DNA of 26,797 bases from Clostridia bacterium (GTDB lineage Bacteria; Bacillota; Clostridia; Christensenellales; Aristaeellaceae). The stretch is from positions 1 to 26,797 of the forward strand of contig JAEDKS010000010.1 in the NCBI GenBank assembly GCA_016295665.1. The letters run 5' to 3'. The position numbers and the translations under genes are program-made. Of this stretch, positions 1 to 6,739 are shown in pieces. Each line of letters opens with the position of its first letter. The stretch's first letter is position 1. The notes beneath the pieces are model-generated. The model did no database searches. It was not told the origin of the DNA and saw only the letters and a list, made by a program, of their open reading frames with translations.

Positions 1-253
1 ACTTGAAGTCGAAGGATGGGGCGATGCAGAAGGTGGCCCCCAGCTGCTCGCGGAAGGCCAGGGGCACCACCAGGCGGCCCTTGGCGTCCAGGGAGTGGGA
101 ATAGGAACCGATAAACGTCCTGCTGTATTTTTCCAGCAGGGCCTGATCCTCGGCGGTGAGCGCCTCGTCAGCGGCGGCAGCGGCAGCGATGGCAGCGGCG
201 TCCGGCAGGACAGCGTCCGTCCTCGGCTGATCATCATTCGTTCCCGGCACCAC
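1..253 (-). CDS. mraZ: Transcriptional regulator MraZ, N-terminal part (runs off left edge)
   Basis: The minus strand encodes 84 codons before the window ends. From about residue 47 the sequence reads FIGSYSHSLDAKGRLVVP and then AFREQLG, which is the SpoVT/AbrB-type N-terminal repeat of MraZ, the DNA-binding regulator that heads the division and cell-wall (dcw) cluster. The start is a GTG at 253, six bases after an AGGTGG ribosome binding site (265-260); an in-frame stop lies just upstream at 259-257. No other credible start exists before the domain, so the protein carries about 45 extra residues, rich in Ala and acidic residues, ahead of the point where MraZ normally begins. If this is the usual locus, mraW/rsmH and ftsL should lie beyond the left edge (inference). 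The identification is firm; the exact start is less so. Confidence 0.85.
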   Translation of the reverse strand, partial: MVPGTNDDQPRTDAVLPDAAAIAAAAAADEALTAEDQALLEKYSRTFIGSYSHSLDAKGRLVVPLAFREQLGATFCIAPSFDFK

Positions 254-293
254 TAATCACCACCTGATCCCCACTTTTTTGATCACTGCCCCC

Positions 294-322
294 ATTATAT
301 CCCACCGGCAAAAATTGTGCAA
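294..322 (-). promoter_or_regulatory. Sigma-A-type promoter for mraZ
   Basis: On the minus strand TTGCAC (322-317) and a perfect TATAAT (299-294) are separated by 17 bases. Transcription would start near 287, giving a leader of about 35 bases before the GTG start. The -10 is consensus and the -35 matches only in its first three bases. Confidence 0.7.
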
Positions 323-456
323 GCCGTCGGACAGGATCTATCAAAAAATTATCGCGTCCTTTTTGTGAACCAAATTTCATATTATTGTAATTGATTTGCA
401 ATGTATTTGTTTGCCTTTTGTGGTCTGATGTTCGCCTCCGCCCACATTTTGTGGAC

Positions 457-488
457 AAAAAAAGCGCCTGACAATCTGTCAGACGCTT
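457..488 (-). terminator. Rho-independent terminator of the metallophosphoesterase operon
   Basis: Read on the minus strand, AAGCG and CTGACA (488-484, 482-477) pair with TGTCAG and CGCTT (473-468, 466-462) around a three-base loop, with one mismatch. Seven T residues (463-457) follow. It lies about 70 bases after the stop codon of the leftward gene. Confidence 0.85.
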
Positions 489-556
489 GCATCGCGAATT
501 CTCCACCCGCTCTGGAATGGATGTTACATTTTCTTAACAAAGAAATAAGATTTTGT

Positions 557-1261
557 TCAGTTTTCCAGGGGAACCTCCGCCAGAGCGAAGTTCAGGCTGT
601 CGCAGGAGGTCAGCATGTAGCGCACCCCCTGCTGCACACCGTTGAAGCCCGCGCGGATGCCTGCGCCGTGCAGGTGGCCGTACACCACCGTGCTGACCTG
701 GTACCGCTCGAACAGCCGGGTGAAGCCCGTGTCCCGCTCCAGCTCGTACAGGGGCGGATAGTGCATCATGACCACCAGGGGCCGGCCGGCACGCAGCTTC
801 GCCGCCTCCTGCAGGGCCATCTCCATGCGCATCAGCTCCCGGTCATGGATCTTCTGATCCTCCGGGGCCAGGGCCGTCTCCGCTGTGGGGATCATCCACC
901 CCCGGGTGCCGCAGACCACTGCCTCCCCCAGATCCAGCGCACTGTGCTGAATCACCTGCATACCGGCGGGCAGCACGGCACGCACCTGGGTCAGGGAGTT
1001 CCACCAGTAATCGTGGTTGCCCTTGGTCAGCACTTTGCGCCCGGGAAGCGCGCCAATCAGCTGCAGGTCGGGCACGGCGTCCCGCAGCTGCAGCGCCCAG
1101 GAGATGTCCCCCGGGATCAGCACCGTATCCTCCTCACCCACGCGGGCGCGCCAGTCCTGGCTGATGCGCTCGAAGTGGCTGTCCCAGTGGCTGCCGAAGA
1201 CGTTCATGGGCTTGTCGTCGCCGCCGGGCAGGTGCAGGTCACCAATGGCAAAGAGCTTCAT
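557..1261 (-). CDS. Calcineurin-like metallophosphoesterase
   Basis: A 234-residue cytosolic protein with the full set of metallophosphoesterase metal ligands: GDLH at 7-10, GDISW from 51, GNHDYW from 81, HYPP with His167 and GHLHG at 195-199. This superfamily binds two metal ions and cleaves phosphomonoesters or phosphodiesters; the substrate cannot be read from sequence. There is no signal peptide. The ATG at 1261 has an AAAGGA site five to ten bases upstream (1273-1268), overlapping the stop of the zinc-ribbon gene, so the two are co-transcribed and probably translationally coupled. A terminator at 457-488 closes the unit. Confidence 0.9.
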   Translation of the reverse strand: MKLFAIGDLHLPGGDDKPMNVFGSHWDSHFERISQDWRARVGEEDTVLIPGDISWALQLRDAVPDLQLIGALPGRKVLTKGNHDYWWNSLTQVRAVLPAGMQVIQHSALDLGEAVVCGTRGWMIPTAETALAPEDQKIHDRELMRMEMALQEAAKLRAGRPLVVMMHYPPLYELERDTGFTRLFERYQVSTVVYGHLHGAGIRAGFNGVQQGVRYMLTSCDSLNFALAEVPLEN

Positions 1262-1272
1262 GGATGTTCCTT

Positions 1273-1683
1273 TCAGCGGTTGTCCTCGTCCTCGTCGTCG
1301 TCCAGCTCGTTTTCCTCATCCTCGCGGACGCTCTCCAGGGACAGCTCGTTCTCGATCTCACCGTACTCCTGGCTGGGGATGTCCTCGTCGATCTCGGGGA
1401 TGATCTCGTCCATGGTGCTCACGGAGTCCATGCCGCCGATGGAAGCAGTATCGACATGCTCCTGCTCGGTATCGTCGTCGCGGTTGTCCTGGCCGCTCAT
1501 CTCCTTGAGGCAGAACAGGCACACGTCCCGGCCGGGCAGGGCGGGCGCCTCATTGCACACGCTGCACAGCTCGATCTCATCCCTGGGGGCGTCGCCCTTC
1601 ATCTCGCGCAGGCAGACCTTGCAGTACTTCTCGGTCTCGGTGATATAGTTCAGTTCGCAGCGGGGGCAAAGCACAAATTTCAT
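1273..1683 (-). CDS. Double zinc-ribbon protein with acidic C-terminal tail
   Basis: A 136-residue protein starting MKFVLCPRCELNYI. I chose ATG 1683 because GGAGG (in GAGGAGGAG) sits eight bases upstream; a start 96 bases earlier has no such site. It carries two modules of the form C-x2-C-x11-C-x2-C: Cys6, 9, 21, 24 and Cys40, 43, 55, 58. Each ends alike (CKVCLREMKG and CLFCLKEMSG), which suggests internal duplication. From about residue 65 the chain has no Cys and becomes strongly acidic, ending in a run of Asp and Glu. Two zinc-binding ribbons are the likely structure; function is unknown. It is the first gene of a pair with the metallophosphoesterase. I found no convincing promoter upstream on this strand. 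Confidence 0.8.
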   Translation of the reverse strand: MKFVLCPRCELNYITETEKYCKVCLREMKGDAPRDEIELCSVCNEAPALPGRDVCLFCLKEMSGQDNRDDDTEQEHVDTASIGGMDSVSTMDEIIPEIDEDIPSQEYGEIENELSLESVREDEENELDDDEDEDNR

Positions 1684-1702
1684 TTGGGACTCCTCCTCTA
1701 TG

Positions 1703-1716
1703 ATCATGGGCATGAT
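1703..1716. promoter_or_regulatory. Palindrome upstream of the zinc-ribbon gene
   Basis: ATCATG (1703-1708), two G, then CATGAT (1711-1716) form a perfect 6-2-6 inverted repeat 20 to 33 bases upstream of the start at 1683. It could be an operator or chance; nothing else supports it. Confidence 0.25.
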
Positions 1717-1757
1717 GCTTGTATGCTCAGGGCCTCTCAGGCCCGGGAAAGCGGATG

Positions 1758-1790
1758 CTGGCATGGATTGCCATGGCAAAGGGCTGCCAG
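1758..1790. promoter_or_regulatory. Nested palindromes upstream of the CAP-protein promoter
   Basis: The centre is a perfect 12-base palindrome, TTGCCATGGCAA (1768-1779). It is flanked by CTGGCA (1758-1763) and its complement TGCCAG (1785-1790). The array ends five bases before the -35 element at 1796, where activator or repressor sites often lie. An operator role is inference. Confidence 0.35.
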
Positions 1791-1795
1791 TTCGG

Positions 1796-1824
1796 TTGAC
1801 GGCGGGCGAAAGATATATTACACT
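1796..1824 (+). promoter_or_regulatory. Promoter for the CAP-domain gene
   Basis: TTGACG (1796-1801) and TACACT (1819-1824) are 17 bases apart. Transcription would begin near 1831, about 40 bases before the ATG. A TATATT at 1814 overlaps but has poor spacing to the -35. Confidence 0.6.
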
Positions 1825-1871
1825 TCCTTCACGGTTTGTAACCGAATCGTAACAGAACGGAGGTCAACACG

Positions 1872-2669
1872 ATGACACGAAAGCACACGGCCCGGATCCT
1901 GGCATTCCTGCTCCTGACTGCCTCAACCGCGCAGGCAGAAGCGCCCGCATCCCAGTTCGGCTTCAGGGGCTGGCCCTATCGCCAGCGTCCCGCATGCCAG
2001 GAGACGCAGCCCGCGGAAACCGCTTCGCCGCTGCCTTCCGCCGCACCCACCGTCATTCCCACCAGCCGCCCTTCCGGCGGCGAAAATGAGGATGAAAATG
2101 GGACGATTCCTCCCGTCAGCGCCACTCAGGAGCCCATGACCCCCACGGAGCCGCCACTGAGCGCCCCGACGGCGTCACCTGCTCCCACCGCGACCGCAGA
2201 ACCTACCCTCCGGCCCACCGCCGCGCCCACGGAAAAACCGGCCGCAACGCAGGCCCCTTCCATGGATGAAGATTATAATACAAACTCTGTATCCGCGCAA
2301 GAGCAAATTGCACTGAAACTGCTCAATAATGACCGTATTGCCAACGGTTTGCCCGCCCTGACCATGGATCCCGTCCTGTCGGAGCTGGCGAGGATCAAAT
2401 CCAACGACCTGCGGGACAACCGCTACTTCGCCCATGAGTCCCCCACCTACGGCAACGCCTCGGCCATGCTGAAGACCTTCGGCTACGCTTTCAATGCCGT
2501 GGGCGAGAACATCGCCCATCACGCCAATGTGGAGAAGGCCCAGGCGGCGTTCATGTCCTCTGACGGCCACCGGCGGAACATCCTGTCCTCCTCCTGGACG
2601 AAGGTGGGCATCGGCGTCAGCGTGGACGCCCAGGGCTACGTGTACATGACCCAGCTTTTCGTCCGGTAA
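1872..2669 (+). CDS. Secreted CAP/SCP-domain protein (YkwD-like)
   Basis: A 265-residue exported protein. It has a signal peptide with probable cleavage after AQA at about residue 22, then a low-complexity linker (about 40-130) rich in Pro, Thr, Ala and Glu, and a bacterial CAP domain from about 143 to the end. Domain motifs visible are YFAHESP (His188, Glu189), GENIAHH (Glu212, His216) and SSDGHRRNIL followed by WTKVGIGV. CAP domains of this type are common in sporulating and gut Firmicutes; their activity is generally unknown. The linker resembles a spacer that carries the domain through the wall, although no sorting motif or lipobox is present. The ATG has GGAGG eight bases upstream. The gene is monocistronic, with its own promoter and terminator. 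Confidence 0.9.
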   Translation: MTRKHTARILAFLLLTASTAQAEAPASQFGFRGWPYRQRPACQETQPAETASPLPSAAPTVIPTSRPSGGENEDENGTIPPVSATQEPMTPTEPPLSAPTASPAPTATAEPTLRPTAAPTEKPAATQAPSMDEDYNTNSVSAQEQIALKLLNNDRIANGLPALTMDPVLSELARIKSNDLRDNRYFAHESPTYGNASAMLKTFGYAFNAVGENIAHHANVEKAQAAFMSSDGHRRNILSSSWTKVGIGVSVDAQGYVYMTQLFVR

Positions 2670-2685
2670 CACGCCCCGACAGCAG

Positions 2686-2722
2686 CGTCCCCCTGCCCAA
2701 AAGCAGGGGGGCGTTGTTCTAT
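2686..2722 (+). terminator. Terminator of the CAP-domain gene
   Basis: CCCCCTGC (2689-2696) pairs with GCAGGGGG (2703-2710) around CCAAAA, extended by three outer pairs including a G-T, and is followed by TTGTTCTATT. The hairpin lacks a T-run on the other strand, so it serves the rightward gene only. Confidence 0.75.
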
Positions 2723-3015
2723 TGGGGCCAGTCCTCCTCCCGGGCAAGGGCCAGGCCGATGCCCGACATGGGCGTCACCCCCGGCAGGGACACGCCCTCC
2801 GCGTGGAGAATGGCCCGTCCCGCCGCGCTGCCCCTCCTGCGCGGCACAGGCTCAGCCTGATGAGCGGACGCAGGCGCTTCCTCCACCGCCGGGCGGAAGC
2901 GCAGATTTGGCGTGGGCGGCAGCAGATTACGGGGCAGACCCCTTCGCATGGCGGGGAGCAGCGCAGCCTCCTGGCGCGCCAGGGCCGGGGCGTGGGTGGG
3001 ATGGATCCGTTTCAT
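2719..3015 (-). CDS. Small hypothetical protein downstream of engB
   Basis: A 98-residue frame with ATG at 3015 and GGAGG ten bases upstream, 36 bases after the engB stop. Third codon positions are strongly G or C as in neighbouring genes, which supports translation. The protein is rich in Arg, Pro and Ala, has no Cys, no membrane segment and no motif I recognise. It ends in TAG against the terminator of the convergent CAP gene. It could be the last gene of the lon-engB series or, less likely, a non-coding tail that happens to stay open. Confidence 0.5.
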   Translation of the reverse strand: MKRIHPTHAPALARQEAALLPAMRRGLPRNLLPPTPNLRFRPAVEEAPASAHQAEPVPRRRGSAAGRAILHAEGVSLPGVTPMSGIGLALAREEDWPQ

Positions 3016-3051
3016 GTATGCGTCGCCTCCATGTGGCCCACCCCGTATCGT

Positions 3052-3687
3052 TCAGGTGGGCTGCTCCATGGTATGCGCGTCTTCCCCGATGGGTTCAGGG
3101 GCAGTAACCTCCTCCAGGAGCTTGAGCAGTTCCTCACGGCCCGTGCCGTCCTCGGAGGAGAAGCAGATGATCTCCCAGGGCTGCACCAGCAGCGCCCGGC
3201 AGATGGGCGCCAGCTGCTTCTGACGGGCGCCCCGGCTGATCTTGTCGCACTTGGTGGCGATGACCGTGAAGGGAATGCCCATCTGCCGCAGGAAGGTGTT
3301 CATCTGAATATCGTCCTCGGTGGGCTCGTGGCGGATGTCCACCAGGCACAGCACGTGCACCAGCTGCTCGGATCGGGCGAAGTAGCCCTGCATCATCTCG
3401 CCCCAGCGGGCCTTCTCCTGCTTGTCCACCCGTGCGAAGCCGTAGCCCGGCAGGTCGATGAGGTGGAAGCCCTCCTCCATGCCGTTGAGCAGGAACACGT
3501 TGATGAGCCGGGTCTTGCCCGGGGTCTGGGAGGTGCGGGCCAGCTTGCTGCGGCGGCACAGCCGGTTGATGAGGCTGCTCTTGCCCACGTTGCTCTTGCC
3601 CGCGATGGCGATCTGGGCCAGCCCCTGCCCCGGGAAGGGGCCGTACTGGGGCATGGAGGTGATGAACTCCGCTGTCTTGATCTCCAC
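3052..3687 (-). CDS. engB: Ribosome biogenesis GTP-binding protein EngB (YsxC)
   Basis: A 211-residue GTPase, the usual size for the EngB/YsxC family that acts in assembly of the large ribosomal subunit. G motifs are in order: G1 GKSNVGKSS at 30-38, the switch-I TPGKTR region near 55-60, G3 DLPG at 78-81, G4 TKCD at 145-148 and G5 SSE at 177-179. The start is GTG at 3687, ten bases after GGAG at the very end of lon; the gap to lon is only seven bases, so the two are co-transcribed. The lon-engB order is well known in Firmicutes. Confidence 0.95.
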   Translation of the reverse strand: MEIKTAEFITSMPQYGPFPGQGLAQIAIAGKSNVGKSSLINRLCRRSKLARTSQTPGKTRLINVFLLNGMEEGFHLIDLPGYGFARVDKQEKARWGEMMQGYFARSEQLVHVLCLVDIRHEPTEDDIQMNTFLRQMGIPFTVIATKCDKISRGARQKQLAPICRALLVQPWEIICFSSEDGTGREELLKLLEEVTAPEPIGEDAHTMEQPT

Positions 3688-3694
3688 GTTGCGC

Positions 3695-6046
3695 TTACTC
3701 CTGTTCCTTCTGTTCCTTTGTTTCCGGCATCCGGGTCAGGGCGGTTTTCAGCACGTCCTCGATGTGCTCGGCCTCCACCACCCGGAACTGGGAGAGCACG
3801 TAGGCCGGAATCTCCTCCAGATCCTTCACGTTCTCCCTGGGGATGATGAGCGTGGTGATGCCGGCCCGGTAGGCCGCCAGGGTCTTTTCCTTCAGCCCGC
3901 CGATGGGCAGCACCCGGCCCCGCAGGGTGATCTCGCCGGTCATGGCCACATCCTGCCGCACGGGAACCTGGGTCAGGGCGCTGACCAGCGCCGTCACCAT
4001 GGTCACGCCCGCGGAGGGGCCGTCCTTGGGCACCGCGCCCTCGGGCACGTGGATGTGGATGTCCTTGCCCTGATAGAAGTCCGGCTTCAGCCCCAGCTGC
4101 GCGAAGTGCGCCCGCACCCAGGAGAAGGCCGCGCTGGCGGATTCCTTCATTACATCTCCCAGCTGACCGGTCAGGTTCAGCCCGCCCTTGCCGGGCATGG
4201 TGGCGCACTCCACCTCCAGCATCTCGCCGCCCACGACGGTGTAGGCCAGGCCGTTGACCACGCCCACGCGGGGCTCCTTCTCGGGCTGCTCGCGGGTGTA
4301 GCGCACCGCGCCCAGGTACTCGTGCAGCACCTCCGGCGTCACGCTCACCTCGGTGACGCCCGTGTCCAGCATGGTCACCGCCGACTTGCGGATCACCTTG
4401 GCGATGGTGCGCTCCAGCGTGCGGACGCCCGCCTCCCGGGTGTAGCCCTCGATCAGGGCGCGCATGACCCGGTCGGTCATCCGCACGGCCTTCGGCTGCA
4501 GGCCGTGGGCCTCCAGCTGCTTGGGCAGCAGGTGGCGCTTGGCGATCTGCAGCTTCTCCTCCTCGGTGTAGCTGGGCACCTCGATGATCTCCATGCGATC
4601 CAGCAGCGGCCCGGGGATGGTCTCCACGCTGTTGGCGGTGGTGATGAACATGACCTGGCTCAGGTCGAAGGGCAGCTCCATGTAGTGGTCGCGGAAGGCG
4701 CTGTTCTGCTCCGCGTCCAGCACCTCCAGCATGGCGGAGGCGGGATCGCCCCGCACGTCGCTGGCCATCTTGTCGATCTCGTCAAAGAGGAACACCGGGT
4801 TCATGGTGCCCGCCTGCTTCATGCCGGAGATGATGCGGCCCGGAATCGCGCCGATGTAGGTGCGCCGGTGACCGCGAATCTCGGCCTCATCCCGGACGCC
4901 GCCCAGGCTCATCTGCACAAACCTGCGCCCCACGGCCTTGGCGATGGCCCGCACGATGCTGGTCTTGCCCACGCCGGGCGGGCCCACAAAGCACAGGATG
5001 GGCCCCCGCATGTCCTCCTTCATCCGCAGCACCGCCAGGTACTCGATGATGCGCTCCTTGACCTTCTCCAGCCCGTAGTGATCCTCCGCCAGCACCTTCC
5101 GGGCCCGCTTCAAATCCAGGTTGTCCGGGGTGGTCTTGCCCCAGGGCAGGTCAAGGATCCACTCGATGTAGGTGCGGGCCATGCCGATCTCCGGGGTGCC
5201 GGGCGCCATGCGCGACAGCCGCTCCAGCTCCTTCTGGCACTTGGCCCGGGCCTCCTCGTTCAGGGGCGTGTTCTCCATGCGGGTGCGCAGCTCGTCCACG
5301 TCGGTAGCGTCCGTGTCGCCCAGCTCGGTCTGGATGGCGCGGATCTGCTCCCGCAGGTAGTAGTCCTTCTGGTTCTTCTCGATCTGCTTCTTGATGCGGG
5401 CCTGAACCTCCTTCTCCACGCCCGCCAGCTCGGTCTCCCGGGCCAGGATGGCGCAGACGCTCTCCAGGCGGCGCTTCAGGTCAAGCTCCTCCAGAATCTT
5501 CTGCCGGTCCTCCATGTGCACCAGCACGTTGGCGGCGATAACGTCCGCCAGCTGATCGGGGGCCTCCACCTCCCGGATGGACTGCGCCGTCTCCTGGCTG
5601 ATGCGCTGGCTCTGCCGGGCGTACTCCTCGAAGAAGTCGTGGGTGGTGCGCACCAGCGCCTGCATCTCCACGGTGTCGGGAATCTCGTCCTGCACCAGGC
5701 GCACGGTGCCCTGCAGGTAGGGCTCCTCCTGCGTCACGGACACAAGCTCACCCCGCTGCTGGCCCTCCACCAGCACGCGAATGGCGTCCCCGGGCAGGTT
5801 CATCACCTGCCGGATCAGCGCCACCGTGCCCACGCTGCACAGGTTCTCCACCGTGGGCTCATCGACCTCCGCGTCCCGCTGGGCCACCAGGAAGATCCGC
5901 TGATCCTCCATCATGGACTCCTCCAGCGCCCCCACGGACTTCTGCCGTCCCACGTCGAAGTTCAGCACCATATGCGGAAATACCATCAGCCCCCGCAGCG
6001 CCAGGATCGGCAGCTTCAGGGTCGTCTTTTTCTTTCTGGCTGGCAT
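3695..6046 (-). CDS. lon: ATP-dependent protease Lon (LonA)
   Basis: A 783-residue protein, essentially the length of E. coli Lon. It contains the N-terminal substrate-binding domain (about 8-200), a helical linker, the AAA+ module with Walker A GPPGVGKT at 355-362 and Walker B FLFDEID ending at 425, and the C-terminal serine protease domain. The catalytic dyad is present: Ser678 in PKDGPSAG and Lys721 after GGLKE. Lon forms a cytosolic hexamer that degrades misfolded and regulatory proteins. The ATG at 6046 has AGGAGG six bases upstream. It follows recX by 75 bases; that gap has a GC hairpin close to the ribosome binding site (near 6063-6085) but no clear promoter or T-run, so read-through from recX is likely. 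Confidence 0.97.
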   Translation of the reverse strand: MPARKKKTTLKLPILALRGLMVFPHMVLNFDVGRQKSVGALEESMMEDQRIFLVAQRDAEVDEPTVENLCSVGTVALIRQVMNLPGDAIRVLVEGQQRGELVSVTQEEPYLQGTVRLVQDEIPDTVEMQALVRTTHDFFEEYARQSQRISQETAQSIREVEAPDQLADVIAANVLVHMEDRQKILEELDLKRRLESVCAILARETELAGVEKEVQARIKKQIEKNQKDYYLREQIRAIQTELGDTDATDVDELRTRMENTPLNEEARAKCQKELERLSRMAPGTPEIGMARTYIEWILDLPWGKTTPDNLDLKRARKVLAEDHYGLEKVKERIIEYLAVLRMKEDMRGPILCFVGPPGVGKTSIVRAIAKAVGRRFVQMSLGGVRDEAEIRGHRRTYIGAIPGRIISGMKQAGTMNPVFLFDEIDKMASDVRGDPASAMLEVLDAEQNSAFRDHYMELPFDLSQVMFITTANSVETIPGPLLDRMEIIEVPSYTEEEKLQIAKRHLLPKQLEAHGLQPKAVRMTDRVMRALIEGYTREAGVRTLERTIAKVIRKSAVTMLDTGVTEVSVTPEVLHEYLGAVRYTREQPEKEPRVGVVNGLAYTVVGGEMLEVECATMPGKGGLNLTGQLGDVMKESASAAFSWVRAHFAQLGLKPDFYQGKDIHIHVPEGAVPKDGPSAGVTMVTALVSALTQVPVRQDVAMTGEITLRGRVLPIGGLKEKTLAAYRAGITTLIIPRENVKDLEEIPAYVLSQFRVVEAEHIEDVLKTALTRMPETKEQKEQE

Positions 6047-6121
6047 CGTTTTCCTCCTGATGATCCCCCGGACACAAGGCCCGGGGCGGTTCTGCTTTTT
6101 TCTCTGCGCGCAGGCCGTCCC

Positions 6122-6739
6122 TTACTCCTCCGCCCGGGCCTGAGCGATGGCCTCCCGGGCCTCGGCGTAGCCGTAGCCCCGCCGGGCCAAAAGCGCCATC
6201 ACGCGCTGCTCCGTCCTGCGGCGATCCTCGCCGGGCTTTGCGCGGAGCAGTCCCTTTTTCGCCAAGCGCAGGGCGTTTTCCTGCTGCGTTTCTTCATTTA
6301 TCTCCGCAAGGGCCGCCCCGGCGTCCTCGGCGGTGACGCCCTTCTGCCGCAGCTCCCGGGCGATGCGCCCGGCGCCCAGGCCGCGCCCGCTGCGGGCCTG
6401 CACCCACTGGCGGGCGAAGTCCGCGTCGTCCAGCAGCTCGTTGGAGGACAGCTTGTAGAGCACCATCTCCACGGTCTGGGGCCGGTAGCCCGCCCGGGTC
6501 AGCCGCTGGCGGATCTCCCCGGTGGCGCAGGCGCGCTGGGCCAGCATGGACACCGCGCAGTCCAGCGCCTGGGGGTACTGGTGCACAAGCAGCCAGTCCT
6601 CGTACTCCTTCAGGTCAATGGTCTCCCCGGGCTGCAGGGGCCGCTCCCGGTACAGCCTGCGAGCGACGTACAGGGTCTCCCCGCCGCAGACGATGCGCAC
6701 CCGGTGCCCCACGCGCTCCACCGATTCGATCACGTCCAT
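6122..6739 (-). CDS. recX: Regulatory protein RecX
   Basis: A 205-residue, mainly helical protein of the RecX family, whose three-helix repeats bind the RecA filament and inhibit it. The family pattern is seen in AVSMLAQRACATGEIRQRL, in LLDDADFARQWV with GRGLGAGRIARELRQKGV, and in the basic C-terminal repeat with RRGYGYAEAREAI. I place the start at ATG 6739, with GGAG eight bases upstream; a longer frame upstream has no ribosome binding site. It overlaps the preceding beta-lactamase-like gene by ten bases, so the two are translationally linked. Confidence 0.88.
   Translation of the reverse strand: MDVIESVERVGHRVRIVCGGETLYVARRLYRERPLQPGETIDLKEYEDWLLVHQYPQALDCAVSMLAQRACATGEIRQRLTRAGYRPQTVEMVLYKLSSNELLDDADFARQWVQARSGRGLGAGRIARELRQKGVTAEDAGAALAEINEETQQENALRLAKKGLLRAKPGEDRRRTEQRVMALLARRGYGYAEAREAIAQARAEE

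Larger units (their letters stand above)
254..556. other. Non-coding gap between mraZ and the metallophosphoesterase gene
   Basis: This 303-base gap is noticeably more AT-rich than its surroundings. It holds the mraZ promoter, the terminator of the upstream leftward operon and a small inverted repeat (TTTCTT at 530-535 against AAGAAA at 540-545). I see no credible gene in it: the open frame at 234-506 on the minus strand has no ribosome binding site and no recognisable protein content. Confidence 0.6.

Noticed and set aside
6047..6121. Possible promoter or heat-shock operator (CIRCE-like) before lon
   Set aside because: Only a GC-rich hairpin is visible; there is no CIRCE inverted repeat and no -35/-10 pair.
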